DNA of 64,000 bases from Rhizaria sp. SCN 62-66. Its lineage: Eukaryota > Rhizaria, unplaced. The notes beneath the pieces are model-generated. The model saw only the letters and a list, made by a program, of their open reading frames with translations. It did no database searches and was not told the DNA's origin. Every line of letters starts with the position of its first letter. The stretch's first letter is position 1. Shown piece after piece: positions 33,750 through 42,945 of this stretch. Location: NCBI GenBank assembly GCA_001724265.1, contig MEDY01000058.1:1-64000 (forward strand), given 5' to 3'. A program made the position numbers and the translations under genes.

Positions 33750-34207
33750 TCCAGCAGCAGCAGCTTCTCTTCCAGCAGCAACAGCAGCAGCTGATGTTCC
33801 AGCAGCACCAGATGGCCCAGGCCCAGGCCCAAGCCCAGGCGCAGGCGCAGGCGCAGGCGCAGGCTCAGGCCGAAGCTCTCGCGGCCGCCGGTGGCAAGCA
33901 GAGCTTCCCCGCCCTCCCTGGCAGCGGCAGCGGCGGCAGCGTCGGCGGCAACAGCGCCGGCGGCGGTGTTGGCCACGGCCTGACGCCGCAGCAGCAGCAA
34001 CAGCAGCAGCTGCTCCAGCAGCAGCGCATGCTCATGATGATGTCCGCCGCCGGCAACAACAACAACATCGGCAACGGCGGTGTGATGGGCGGTAACCCGA
34101 TGGCGCTGGGCGCCGGGATCGTCGACGGTCACGCCCACGGTCAGGGACCTATGCACATGGGCGTCGGCGGCTTGATGGGCGGACCCCACGGCAACAACAA
34201 CATCATC

Positions 34208-34239
<32 letters not shown>

Positions 34240-34522
34240 GCAGCAGATGCAGCAGCAGCAAATGCAGCGGATGCAGATGCTCGTGCACCTCGAGTTCCAG
34301 GCCCAGATCACTCAGCTGTACCAGCGTTTTCTCGTCTCGCACTGCGGCTTCGCGCCGCCCGCGGCCGCCGACGCCGCCGCAGCCGCCGCGGCCAACGGGG
34401 GCAAGCCGCCCGCGGGCGTGCCTCCTGTGCCCGAGGAGCTGTCGGCGCAGGCGCTGGCGCAGGCCCACCACCTCGTCAAGGCGCGCTTTGCAGGCGCCGG
34501 CGCGGGCGCGGGCGCACAGTAA
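31839..34522 (+). CDS. Gln-rich coiled-coil protein, unknown function
   Basis: Two exons (31839-33419 and 33584-34522) join in phase 0 across a 164-nt intron (GTACGT...CCCGCAG), giving 839 residues. I use the first ATG, although the frame is open about 150 bases further upstream. The N-terminal ~200 residues look folded: ACLILIEPPADGYTADELYE, RLPSFAASSQLFTMDMQFST, DLTANKLDREADMAMLARNN and KRYQKLVEIGIGDTEHFKAK. An Ala run, a GAMP repeat and a long Gln-rich coiled coil (ending NAAINKLREDDH) follow. Exon 2 starts AVLGVMHDTIVKVEDFIPKA and continues KLGQVLQMYANGG, then Gln, Gln/Ala and Met/Gln tracts. I do not recognise the family. Gln-rich coactivator or nucleoporin scaffolds would fit the composition, but that is not evidence. 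Confidence 0.75.
32839..32910. repeat. 12-bp tandem repeat encoding Gly-Ala-Met-Pro
   Basis: Six consecutive copies of a 12-base unit (ggcgccatgcca with c/t variants), giving GAMP repeats. The near identity of the first copies suggests recent expansion. Confidence 0.9.
33703..33872. repeat. CAG tract followed by Gln-Ala repeat
   Basis: A CAG run of about 15 codons, a mixed Gln/Leu/Phe stretch, then about ten copies of the six-base unit caggcg/caggcc encoding alternating Gln-Ala. Confidence 0.85.
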
Positions 34523-35290
34523 GCGGCCAGACAACGTGCAGTAAGTGGCCAGCAAGCGTACAGCTAAGGCGTCAACGCTAGGAGAACTCGTGTTGTTGCC
34601 TTGCTGTGTTGCTGTGCTTCGTAATGTTTGATGTCGAGTAGCCTGATGTTTATTATTTTGGCTGAGTATATCAGGCGGATAATTTCGCATTATGAGCTGT
34701 ATTCGGCTTCGCATTTGCTTTTGTATCGTGCTTTCTTCGCGGCGTATGTTTTGTTTGTTAATATTTGTGTGTCGGAAAGAAGAAGAGAAGCGACTTTGCC
34801 ATTAATTTTCTGTTTGGTTTTTTTTTCTTTTATTGTATGCAAGAGCTAATTAAGACGCTCGAAGTAGAAAACTTACGTGTTCAACTATTCCACGGATACA
34901 AAATTCACCCATTTAGGTTTCTATATATATATACAATATATTGATATATCGAGCTACTTGTTGTTACTTTTGTCCACACGCATCGCCTTGTCACTCGGCT
35001 GCGAGTCGATCGGTCGGAGATCTGAGGATGATGACAGGCAAACCTCTCTAAGTTTTGCCTGACTCAGGTATCCGTCGTTGCTCGACATCTGTCAATATGA
35101 ATTACTCATTGTGGAGAATATCTCTGGTTTTAATTTTCGCTCCCTCAGTAGGAGCCCTTAACCGCGTGTATCCCGCCCCGCATCTCCCCTCGTCGAGTTG
35201 CGAGAGAGCCCTCTCAACCTTCCCCGCGCCACCCGCGCCCGCCCCCTCGCCCGTTCATTACCAGGCCCACGCGCAGGGACTCTGCACGCA
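34523..35290. other. AT-rich spacer
   Basis: The 3' region of the Gln-rich gene is followed by the promoter and 5' leader of the zinc transporter. Short AT-rich frames here (for example 34628-34849) show no coding character. An alternative frame starting near 35097 reads like a hydrophobic leader but does not join the transporter frame. Confidence 0.45.
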
Positions 35291-38200
35291 ATGCCTCGCC
35301 TATTTCCCGGCGGCGGCCGCTGCGCGTCCCCGTCTTTCTTGCTCTTCTGCGCCTCGACCACCGCGGCCCGCGCGCTGCCAGTGCTCTCCGCCGCCGTCGC
35401 CGTCGCCGCGCTGTCCACCGACGCGCTCAGCTCGCTCCCGCACATGGTCTTCGGCGCCTTCCTCGCCGCCGGGCTTGCGCTCATTATCTCCCAGCGCCTC
35501 GCGGAGCCCCCCGAGCTGAAGCCGAACCACTACTTCCTGCTGCTGCTCCACGCCCTGTCCACCTTCACCGTCGCCGCCGCCTTCCTGTTCTCGGTCTACC
35601 TGCTCGGCCCGCTACCCGCCGCCCTGCTCGCCTCGGCCGACTTCACCTTCCTCGCGCTGCCGCCGCTGCTGCGCCGCTGGCGCCGCCTCTCTGCGCGCGC
35701 GCTCGCGGCCGCGCTGCTGCTGGGGTACGGCGCAGTGGTCGTCGCCGTATCGCTCGCGCCGCCGCTCGGCTTCGACGAGCACTTGCATCACGAGCACTTA
35801 CATCACGAGGTGAGCCTGCAGCAGCAGACGCAGCAGCTGCATGCGGGCGGCGCGAGTGCGAGCGCGAGCGCGATTGCAAGCGCAGCCCAGGGAGCTAGGC
35901 CAGCGCACGCAAGCAAAGCTGCTGGCTCGACCGCGGCCATGATGTCCGACACGGGCAAGTCCCCGCTGCCGTCCCCGAAGAAGCTCAGCAAGAACAACAA
36001 GAACAGTTCCAGTAACAGTAAAGATGATGACGGTGACGACGCGCCGTGCACCGCGCCCCCCAAGGAGGACCCCACGGCCCTGCCGCCGTGTGCGAAGGCA
36101 CCTCAGGGCAGCGGCAGCCCGGCGACCGCTGCTGCTGTCCACGGTCACTCCGCTGCTCACAGTCACTCATCCGCTCACGGTCACGGTCATCCGGCCCCGG
36201 CGGCCGCGGACCACTCGCACCCCGCGTCCCGGTCTCGATACCTGTTCGTGCCGCTGTCTCTATGGGGCGCAGCGGCGGGGCTGCTGGCGGCGGCCGCGGC
36301 GCGGTACCGCGCGTCCCTCACGCGGACCACTGCCGCCGAGATGGCCTCGGCGCGCCTGGTCACGAGTACCTCGGCAGCGGTACCGGCCGCGGCGGTAAGC
36401 GGGATGACTGGCGTCAAGGCGCTATCGGCGGCGGCGGTGCTTACGGTCGCCGCGGCGGTGTCGCCGGTGATCTTGATGGCGCCCATGCTAGCGCGCCTCG
36501 CCGGAGGCGGCAGCGGCGACGAGACCCCCAACAGCGACTCCAGCAACAACAACAGCGGCGCAAATGCCGCGAACAGCTCGACGAACAACACGCACAGCAG
36601 CGGGCTCGAGGGCTTGACGGCCGAGATCGCCGCGGCGGGCGGCTTGCTCTGGCTAGCGCTGGGCGTCCTCGCCGCCGTCATGACCGCCGTGGTGACGGGG
36701 CTCGGCACGGTTTTGGTGCCGCTCACGGCCGATTGGGAGCTGGCGCGCCTGTGGGCTGCCGCGTCCCCCTTGCCCCGGCTCAGTGCGGCCAAGGCGGACA
36801 GGTTCACCAGCAGCAGGAGCGTGCTGGCGAGCGTCAACGGCAACGGCAGGGACGGCGGCAGCAACGGAAATGACGCGTACGACGACGACGACGACGACGA
36901 CGACGGGGAGGACTTTGACGCCGACGCCGACAGCGGCAGCAGCAGCAGCGGCAGCAGCAGCAGCAGCAGCAGCGGCGGCGGCGGCAGCGGCTCTGTTCTG
37001 GCTGTGAAGCGGTTGTATGCGCTGCGGGCCGCTGTAATCGCGCCCATCGCGGCCGCGTTTGTGGTCGAGCTGACTGCGCTCACGGTCTCTGCCGCACTCT
37101 ACCCAGAATCGCCCGAGGGTGCAGTCGCGGCGGGCGCGGGGGGTGATCTAAGTACCCCTTTAGCCGCGCGCGTTGCCGCGTCGGTGCCACAGCTGGTGCT
37201 CGCCCGCCTGTCGCAGGGGCTAAGCGTTCACGTCGCGCTTGCGGCCTTCGCCGTCGTCTGCGGCCACTGGCTTCTCGGCCCGAGTTCGAGCTCTAGCTCT
37301 GGCTCTAGTCTAGGTGCGAATAGTAACGCGTTCAGCGTCGTGAACGCGAGTACTCACAGTCTAAGTGCCGGTCTAAGTAGCGCTCTGCCGCCCACAGTCC
37401 CCCCTTACGCCGCCGCTCTCGTCGACGCCGCCGCCCTGGCCCACAGCGAATTCCCCCTCTCGCGCGGCCCCCGCTCCCGCGCTGCCGCGAAGCACAGCAA
37501 CAGCAGCAACAACAGCAACGGCGTCAACGACGCGTCAGCCGCGGCGCACAACGGCAGCATTCCTGGCGGCCGCAGCCGCGTGCGCTGGCTGGCGCTGCGG
37601 GGGCCGCTGGCGGAGCTGGGCATGGGCCGCGCCGCCGCGGCCGTCTCGGTGGGGCCTTGGCTGCGGCGCGAGCAGGCGCGCGCGCGGGCGCGGGGCCAGG
37701 GCTGGCGCTACGGCAGCGGCGGCAGCGACCGGGCTGACGCCGAGGCCGAGGCGGCGGCAGAGGCGGAGCAGGAGAGCTTAGAGCGAAGCAGGGGCGACCT
37801 GAGCGATGGTGGCGGCTCAGATGCCAGTGGTAGCGACGGCGATGATGACGACGATGTCGTCGCGAGCATTGGCGTCACTGGGTCTGCCTACAACAACGAT
37901 AGCGACGACGAGGATGCGGGCGACGGCGACGCCGGTGATCAGTTCATCATCACGGACACGCTCTCGCTCCTTGGCGGCTCGGACAGCAGCAGCAGCAACG
38001 CCGCCAACACGGCGAGTCGCCAGTCAACCCGCAGTCGCGACAGCCGCAAGTCCGCCAAGAGCCTCTTGCACAAGCGCGGCGGCGCCGGCGGCGGCGGGAG
38101 CAGCGGCTGCGGCGGGCAGGCGCGGCGCGTGTGGCGCCACATCCGCTCCTCGCGCGACGCGCAGCGGCTGTTTCTTTTCCTCTCGCTCAACTTCCTCTTT

Positions 38201-39667
38201 ATGTTCGTCGAGGCGGCCTACGGCGCGGCCACCAACTCGCTGGGCCTCATCTCGGACGCCGGACACATGCTCTTCGACTCGGTGGCGCTTGCCATCGGGC
38301 TCTACGCCGCCGCCGTGGCCTCCGCGCGCCCCGACGCCGCGTTCAACTACTCGTACTCGCGCGTCGAGACGCTCTCGGGCTTCGCAAACGGCGTGTTCCT
38401 CGTCTTCATCGGCTTCTTCGTGCTGGTCGAGGGCGTGCAGCGGCTCTTCGAGACACCCGTGATCCGCTCCGACCAGCTCCTCACGGTCTCTGTGCTGGGC
38501 TTCGTGGTCAACGTGATCGGCCTCGTGTTCTTCCACGACCACGCGCACGGTGGCGCCGGCGGCGGCCAGTGCAGCCACGGCCACTCGCACGGCGGCGGCG
38601 GCAGCAGCAGCCACAGCGGCCACAGCGGGCATAACGTGGCTGGCGCCGCTGCTCACGGTCACTCGCACGGCTCTGCTGCGCGCTGCTCGCACAGTCACGA
38701 TGACCACGGCCATGACCACGGTCACGGTAACGGTAGCGGCGACAGCTGCAGTGGCCATGACCATGGTGATGACCACTGCGACGGCCACAACGACCACGGT
38801 CACCACAGCGGCGTCAGCGGCGGTGCGCCGGTGGTGGCAGTGCACACGGTGAACCACAACATGGAGGGCGTGTTCCTCCACATCCTGGCCGACGCGCTGG
38901 GCTCTGTGGGCGTCATCTGCTCCGCCGTGCTCATCCGCTTTTGGGGGCTCACGGCCGCCGACGCGTGGTGCAGCATCGTCATCTCGCTGCTCATCCTCGC
39001 CTCGGTGGCCCCTCTCGTCAAGAACTCGGGCGCCATGCTGCTCATGCAGATTCCCGAGGCAGTGGGCGCCGCCGCTGCGCGCGCAGTCGCCCGGCTCGAG
39101 GCCGAGGCAGAGGCCGCGCGAGGAGATGCCGCGCGGGGAGAGGCTGCGCGGGGCCGCCGGACGGCTAGCGCCACGGCGGGGCTGGTCCGGGTGCGCCGGC
39201 TGTGCCTATGGGTCGCGGCCGAGGGCGACGTGAGGGGCGAGGCCGAGGTCATCGCCCAGGCCGGAAGTGACTGTGAACAGGTCCGCGCTGTGTTCCTGGC
39301 CGCGCTCAACGCGCAGGGCGTGCCCACCAGCACCGCGACCGTGGCGCACACAGTCACTGTGCAGGTGTTCTACGCCTTTGAAGACATCACCAACAGCCAC
39401 ACCGCGGGCCACGCCTGTGAAAAGCTGTCTCTGGCTACGAGTGCTAACAACGCTGGTGCTGTTACTGCGACAATTGCGAAGGCTGCAGCCGTCGACGCCG
39501 GTCACTGGCAAGGGCTGAGGCCGGCGCTGCTGGCTCAAGGAGTGCAGCAAGGCCAGGCTCAGACTCATAGCTACAGTCAGAGTAATGCTGTCGGGATTCA
39601 CGGCCATGCGCATGTCCACGGCCACAGCCATAGTCACGGTGCGAGCGGGGTCGCCCACTTTGGGTAA
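35291..39667 (+). CDS. CDF-family zinc transporter, ZnT5/Msc2-like, with very long loops
   Basis: A single exon of 1458 residues (typical members have 300-800). The N-terminal part has several hydrophobic helices, for example MVFGAFLAAGLALIISQRLA, which suits the ZnT5/Msc2 branch with its extra N-terminal segments. The cation diffusion facilitator core is C-terminal. LFLFLSLNFLFMFVEAAYGA is followed by SLGLISDAGHMLFDSVALAI, with the HxxxD metal site at about residue 990. The second site is VFLHILADALGSVGVICSAV (~1195), and the helix TVSVLGFVVNVIGLVFFHDH runs into a long His-rich loop (many GHSH/DHGHDHGH units). The family exchanges Zn2+ for H+ into secretory-pathway compartments. Between the N-terminal helices and the core lie His-, Ser-, Asp- and Asn-rich inserts of several hundred residues. 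The C-terminus ends in another GHAHVHGHSHSHG. The upstream TTG-started frame is rejected in favour of the ATG at 35291. Confidence 0.85.
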   Translation: MPRLFPGGGRCASPSFLLFCASTTAARALPVLSAAVAVAALSTDALSSLPHMVFGAFLAAGLALIISQRLAEPPELKPNHYFLLLLHALSTFTVAAAFLFSVYLLGPLPAALLASADFTFLALPPLLRRWRRLSARALAAALLLGYGAVVVAVSLAPPLGFDEHLHHEHLHHEVSLQQQTQQLHAGGASASASAIASAAQGARPAHASKAAGSTAAMMSDTGKSPLPSPKKLSKNNKNSSSNSKDDDGDDAPCTAPPKEDPTALPPCAKAPQGSGSPATAAAVHGHSAAHSHSSAHGHGHPAPAAADHSHPASRSRYLFVPLSLWGAAAGLLAAAAARYRASLTRTTAAEMASARLVTSTSAAVPAAAVSGMTGVKALSAAAVLTVAAAVSPVILMAPMLARLAGGGSGDETPNSDSSNNNSGANAANSSTNNTHSSGLEGLTAEIAAAGGLLWLALGVLAAVMTAVVTGLGTVLVPLTADWELARLWAAASPLPRLSAAKADRFTSSRSVLASVNGNGRDGGSNGNDAYDDDDDDDDGEDFDADADSGSSSSGSSSSSSSGGGGSGSVLAVKRLYALRAAVIAPIAAAFVVELTALTVSAALYPESPEGAVAAGAGGDLSTPLAARVAASVPQLVLARLSQGLSVHVALAAFAVVCGHWLLGPSSSSSSGSSLGANSNAFSVVNASTHSLSAGLSSALPPTVPPYAAALVDAAALAHSEFPLSRGPRSRAAAKHSNSSNNSNGVNDASAAAHNGSIPGGRSRVRWLALRGPLAELGMGRAAAAVSVGPWLRREQARARARGQGWRYGSGGSDRADAEAEAAAEAEQESLERSRGDLSDGGGSDASGSDGDDDDDVVASIGVTGSAYNNDSDDEDAGDGDAGDQFIITDTLSLLGGSDSSSSNAANTASRQSTRSRDSRKSAKSLLHKRGGAGGGGSSGCGGQARRVWRHIRSSRDAQRLFLFLSLNFLFMFVEAAYGAATNSLGLISDAGHMLFDSVALAIGLYAAAVASARPDAAFNYSYSRVETLSGFANGVFLVFIGFFVLVEGVQRLFETPVIRSDQLLTVSVLGFVVNVIGLVFFHDHAHGGAGGGQCSHGHSHGGGGSSSHSGHSGHNVAGAAAHGHSHGSAARCSHSHDDHGHDHGHGNGSGDSCSGHDHGDDHCDGHNDHGHHSGVSGGAPVVAVHTVNHNMEGVFLHILADALGSVGVICSAVLIRFWGLTAADAWCSIVISLLILASVAPLVKNSGAMLLMQIPEAVGAAAARAVARLEAEAEAARGDAARGEAARGRRTASATAGLVRVRRLCLWVAAEGDVRGEAEVIAQAGSDCEQVRAVFLAALNAQGVPTSTATVAHTVTVQVFYAFEDITNSHTAGHACEKLSLATSANNAGAVTATIAKAAAVDAGHWQGLRPALLAQGVQQGQAQTHSYSQSNAVGIHGHAHVHGHSHSHGASGVAHFG

Positions 39668-40278
39668 GGGTTTGGGCATTGTGACGGGACGAGCAAAGGT
39701 CACTCTTGGTTTGGCGAACACCGCGCCTGTCACGGCGCAAGTCGACCTAGAGCTGTGACGTAAAACACGTTCGTAACCAGTGATGACTAGATGTGTTGAG
39801 TGCTGAATGGCTGAGAATTTATTATGTTACATATAGATACCTAGATAAGTCAATCATATTATTAATTAACGTGCCGATGTGCGCATTACTATTGTAGAGA
39901 AACACGAATACACCCCCATTATATTCTCAACGAAGCGCATGCGACCACCACCGCAAGCAAGGGGGGCGACCGTGACAACGTGAACCGATATATCTTGTGG
40001 GATTCAAAAGAGATAATCAAATGGATTTGCGTGTGAAAGTTATGTCACGCATGTTTTAATATTAATTAATTTTTATAATTGTATGAATGGATTGTTGTCA
40101 AACGACATATCGAATCAATTACTCCAACCACCTCTCAATCTCTTCGCCACAAGTCAACGCACATCAGGCATCAAACTAACTTGAAAAACGTCACACAGAC
40201 AATATCACATTTGTGACTAGCAAGTAAATACTTTTAACTTTGTAGAAAGCTTGTTGCTTCTCAATTACCGCAAGAAAT
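39668..40278. other. AT-rich spacer
   Basis: AT-rich sequence containing probable 3' untranslated sequence of the transporter and the promoter of the Ser/Asp gene. No coding frame or defined motif is seen. Confidence 0.5.
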
Positions 40279-42195
40279 ATGAGTAATAACTCGCGAAATG
40301 TGAAGGTGAGTCCCGTGTCATGTCAATGCACTTCTCTCCTCCTCGCATGTATTCCAGAGATTGCAAGAGGACTTCACAAGACACAACTCAAACATTGGAC
40401 CCGCATTTGTTATTATTTATTCTAAAACATCCAGGTTGAGTCATCAGACTCGCACTCCGCGAAAACAGATATCTCAGCCTCAGCCACATCAAACCCTTGC
40501 TTCGTCATGATCGATGCAGCCGCTAAGGCTGCCACACCGTCTTCCGTCACTGAGGCTGTGCTTAATATTGCACCGGCACGTCTTGCCTCCCAAGCAGAAC
40601 CCGTTGCGCTTCCGTCGCTCTCGTACTGCGGGGTACACTTCCACGCCAAGATTCACCGCATGTGCAGCTGCAACGCGCTGTTTGCGACATAGCCCGCGTC
40701 GTGCGCCTGCCCGTTCCTCTGTAAAGTGATTGCAGATGTGCCGCCCGCGCTAAAAGCGCTTTATAACGCGCTCCACTTGCAGCAGCAGCAGTAGCAGCAA
40801 CATCTTGTTCACAGCGACAGTGAACTGAGTGCTTCCGTCGCCTTTACCATGACGCTGACGTTGCAGCAGTGCGGCTATGACGGCACGAGCGAGCTACGCG
40901 CCACTGACGGAGTACTCCTATTGAGCGCGTCCGTTAAAACGACGCGGCTTGTAACTGCAAAATGCACTGCAGCAACTCGCGCCTTTGCGTTTGATCCGAA
41001 CGGCAGCGCGGCGCAACCGCAGCGCGCTGTTTTCGCACGGTTTGGGGTGTACGTCGAAGACGCGCTGCACCGCCACACTGCGCAGCGGCTTTTTGCGTAG
41101 TACTGCAAGGGTCAGTCGCAGGCTGCACGTGCTACAACCGTTAAGTAGATGACGCCGACTGCGTGCTTTTGCGCTCCGAGTAGTGATGTTTCTCCACTTG
41201 AGCCTCTACCAGTGATTCCGCAATCGCCCGATGCTGGTGCAGTGCAGCACAGTGGCGATTTTGGTCCAGTTGTCAGCAGCAGGGGCAAACGGGTTGTTCC
41301 GTCCAGCTTTGACAGCGTTGAAAGGGCGCGTCCGGTGCAGCCGCAAGTCACGGGTCCTGTTTCCCAAACCACAAATGAGGCAACCGCGGCATTTAGACCG
41401 CAAATGGCTGTGCGTCTTTGCGGTGACTCCGACTTTGAGACAACCTTCCACTCGGACTCGGACTCAGATTCGGATTCAGACGCTTACACAGGCGTGGCGC
41501 TAGGGGCGGACTTGCAATTGGGCTCCGGCCTTGGCACTGAGTCAAGCTCCGAGGACATTAGCTCCGAGTCCGAGTCCGGCACAGGCTCTGACTCGGGCGA
41601 CGACCCCGACGACAACAGCTCTCAGTCCAGCTGCGACTCAAGCTCCGACTCGGACTCTTCCACTGGCAGCGATGGAAACCTTGACGCTTACTCACGGCCA
41701 GGCTCCGACGCAGACTCTGACGTGAGCTCAGACTCTGATGATGGCACAGGTGAGCGCGCCAACGGCAACTCGGATTCTGACTCCAGTGACGGCTCAGATA
41801 CGTATTCTTCGTCGGATGACGAGCAAGAGAGCAAATGCTTTCATGGCGCGCGGCGTAGCGCGCGTGCCCGCTCTCTGGCCGCATGCGCTGTGGCGGCTGC
41901 TAACAGCAAGCCAGCAGCGAACACTCGCAGCCTGCCCAATGCCGCTGTGACTGCAGCTGCCACTGATGGCAATGCTGTCTATGCAGCCACACATTCTGCT
42001 TCTAATCGCGCACCCCGACGAGGCCGCAAGCCGGCAAACCTTGCTAGTGACCCCTTGCCCGCGTGGGTTATGAAGAAGAACAGCAAAAGAGTCGTGAAGA
42101 AGTCGGAAGCTGAACTGCGGAAGGAGTGGGTCGCAAAGATTCAGTTTAATCGCGCTGCCAGGCAGAAACATAACGCAGATCCCGTAGCCAGATAA
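40279..42195 (+). CDS. Ser/Asp-repeat protein, unknown function, with four in-frame TAG codons
   Basis: Exon 1 (40279-40305, MSNNSRNVK) ends at a GTGAGT donor. Exon 2 opens after an ACATCCAG acceptor at 40435 and stays in one frame to a TAA at 42195. That is 587 codons with four TAG (40690, 40792, 41098, 41146) and no TAA or TGA. If TAG is read as sense the product has 595 residues. The second TAG sits inside a Gln run (QQQQ-TAG-QQH). After the last TAG comes a Ser/Asp-rich region with SDSDSDSDSD and SSDSDSSTGSD units, then a basic end (RRGRKPANLA, SEAELRKEWVAKIQFNRAA). If TAG is a stop, the readable units are a 94-residue gene and a separate 348-residue frame starting at 41149. The acidic/basic composition is common in nuclear proteins, but I recognise no domain. 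Base composition is less GC-rich than the neighbours. Confidence 0.55.
40690..40794 (+). other. In-frame TAG codons 1 and 2 of the Ser/Asp gene
   Basis: TAG at 40690-40692 (after LFAT) and at 40792-40794 (within CAG codons). Both are in the frame of exon 2, and the 33 codons between them contain no other stop. Confidence 0.8.
41098..41148 (+). other. In-frame TAG codons 3 and 4 of the Ser/Asp gene
   Basis: TAG at 41098-41100 (after RLFA) and at 41146-41148, immediately before the ATG that starts the longest uninterrupted part. The frame is identical to that of the first two. Confidence 0.8.
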
Positions 42196-42945
42196 AAGTT
42201 TAGGCGGGAAGCTTATATGGCAGAGTGAAAACAAGCGTAAGAACGAGCAGAAGACTGTGTACCCCCACGCATGATGCTTCGACCAGATAGCATGGACGCC
42301 CTCCACACACAAAGGACAGTTTGCGGCGCAGCCACCGGCGTCGTCAGCGTCACCAGGAACGGCGTATTAATCCTGCGTCCATGCGAAAGACAAGAGGCAA
42401 GGTCGCACAGAACGCCAGCCCCGAAGCTGTCCCAGCGGCGCACGCAACAGCTGACCGAGTTGTATTACTCCAAGAGTGCGAGCGCAAGCGCGTGGCGCGC
42501 GCGGGGCGCTACCAGACGAAGAAGGGTGCGATGGCAGCAGCCGTTGCCATTTCTGTGATGACCAGCGCGGCTGCTGCTTGTTGTCGCTTGCCGCTGCAGG
42601 CGCTGAAATGAGTGATTGTCGAAGTGGTAGCGTTAGCAGGGCAATGCGCGACGGCGACAATAACAAGCCATGCGGCAAAATAGTGTGATTTGTAAAATTG
42701 CCTTCATACATTGAGCAAGGTATTGCTGTTTGACTGCGTATCTCTGTAGTGATCAAATGAGACAGTTGTAGAACAAAGTGTGGAACCGAATGTGGCCATG
42801 TGGCAAAGCTGTACGTATTTGTATTAGATCTCCGTATCCGGAATATCGGACTTAAACATGCAGCGTCATCAAATGAAGAAAAAACATGGCAATACACAAA
42901 CCAAACATCCTGCCTCAACAGAAATATAGTCGTTATGTTTGGCAT
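42196..42945. other. Region between convergent Ser/Asp and tafazzin genes
   Basis: It holds presumed 3' untranslated regions and the weak 77-codon frame listed separately (42381-42611). The part after 42700 is AT-rich with nothing recognised. Confidence 0.4.
42381..42611 (+). CDS. Possible small basic protein or exon
   Basis: An ATG-started frame of 76 residues with mixed composition: MRKTRGKVAQNASPEAVPAA, then ECERKRVARAGRYQTKKG and a hydrophobic end. The base composition resembles the Ser/Asp gene just upstream. The frame is open further upstream of the ATG, so it may be an exon of a longer gene. No homologue is recognised and chance is not excluded. Confidence 0.25.
   Translation: MRKTRGKVAQNASPEAVPAAHATADRVVLLQECERKRVARAGRYQTKKGAMAAAVAISVMTSAAAACCRLPLQALK

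Noticed and set aside
34628-34849. 73-codon hydrophobic frame after the Gln-rich gene
   Set aside because: It is AT-rich 3' flanking sequence. Hydrophobic codons arise from T-rich composition, and no splice or start support is seen.
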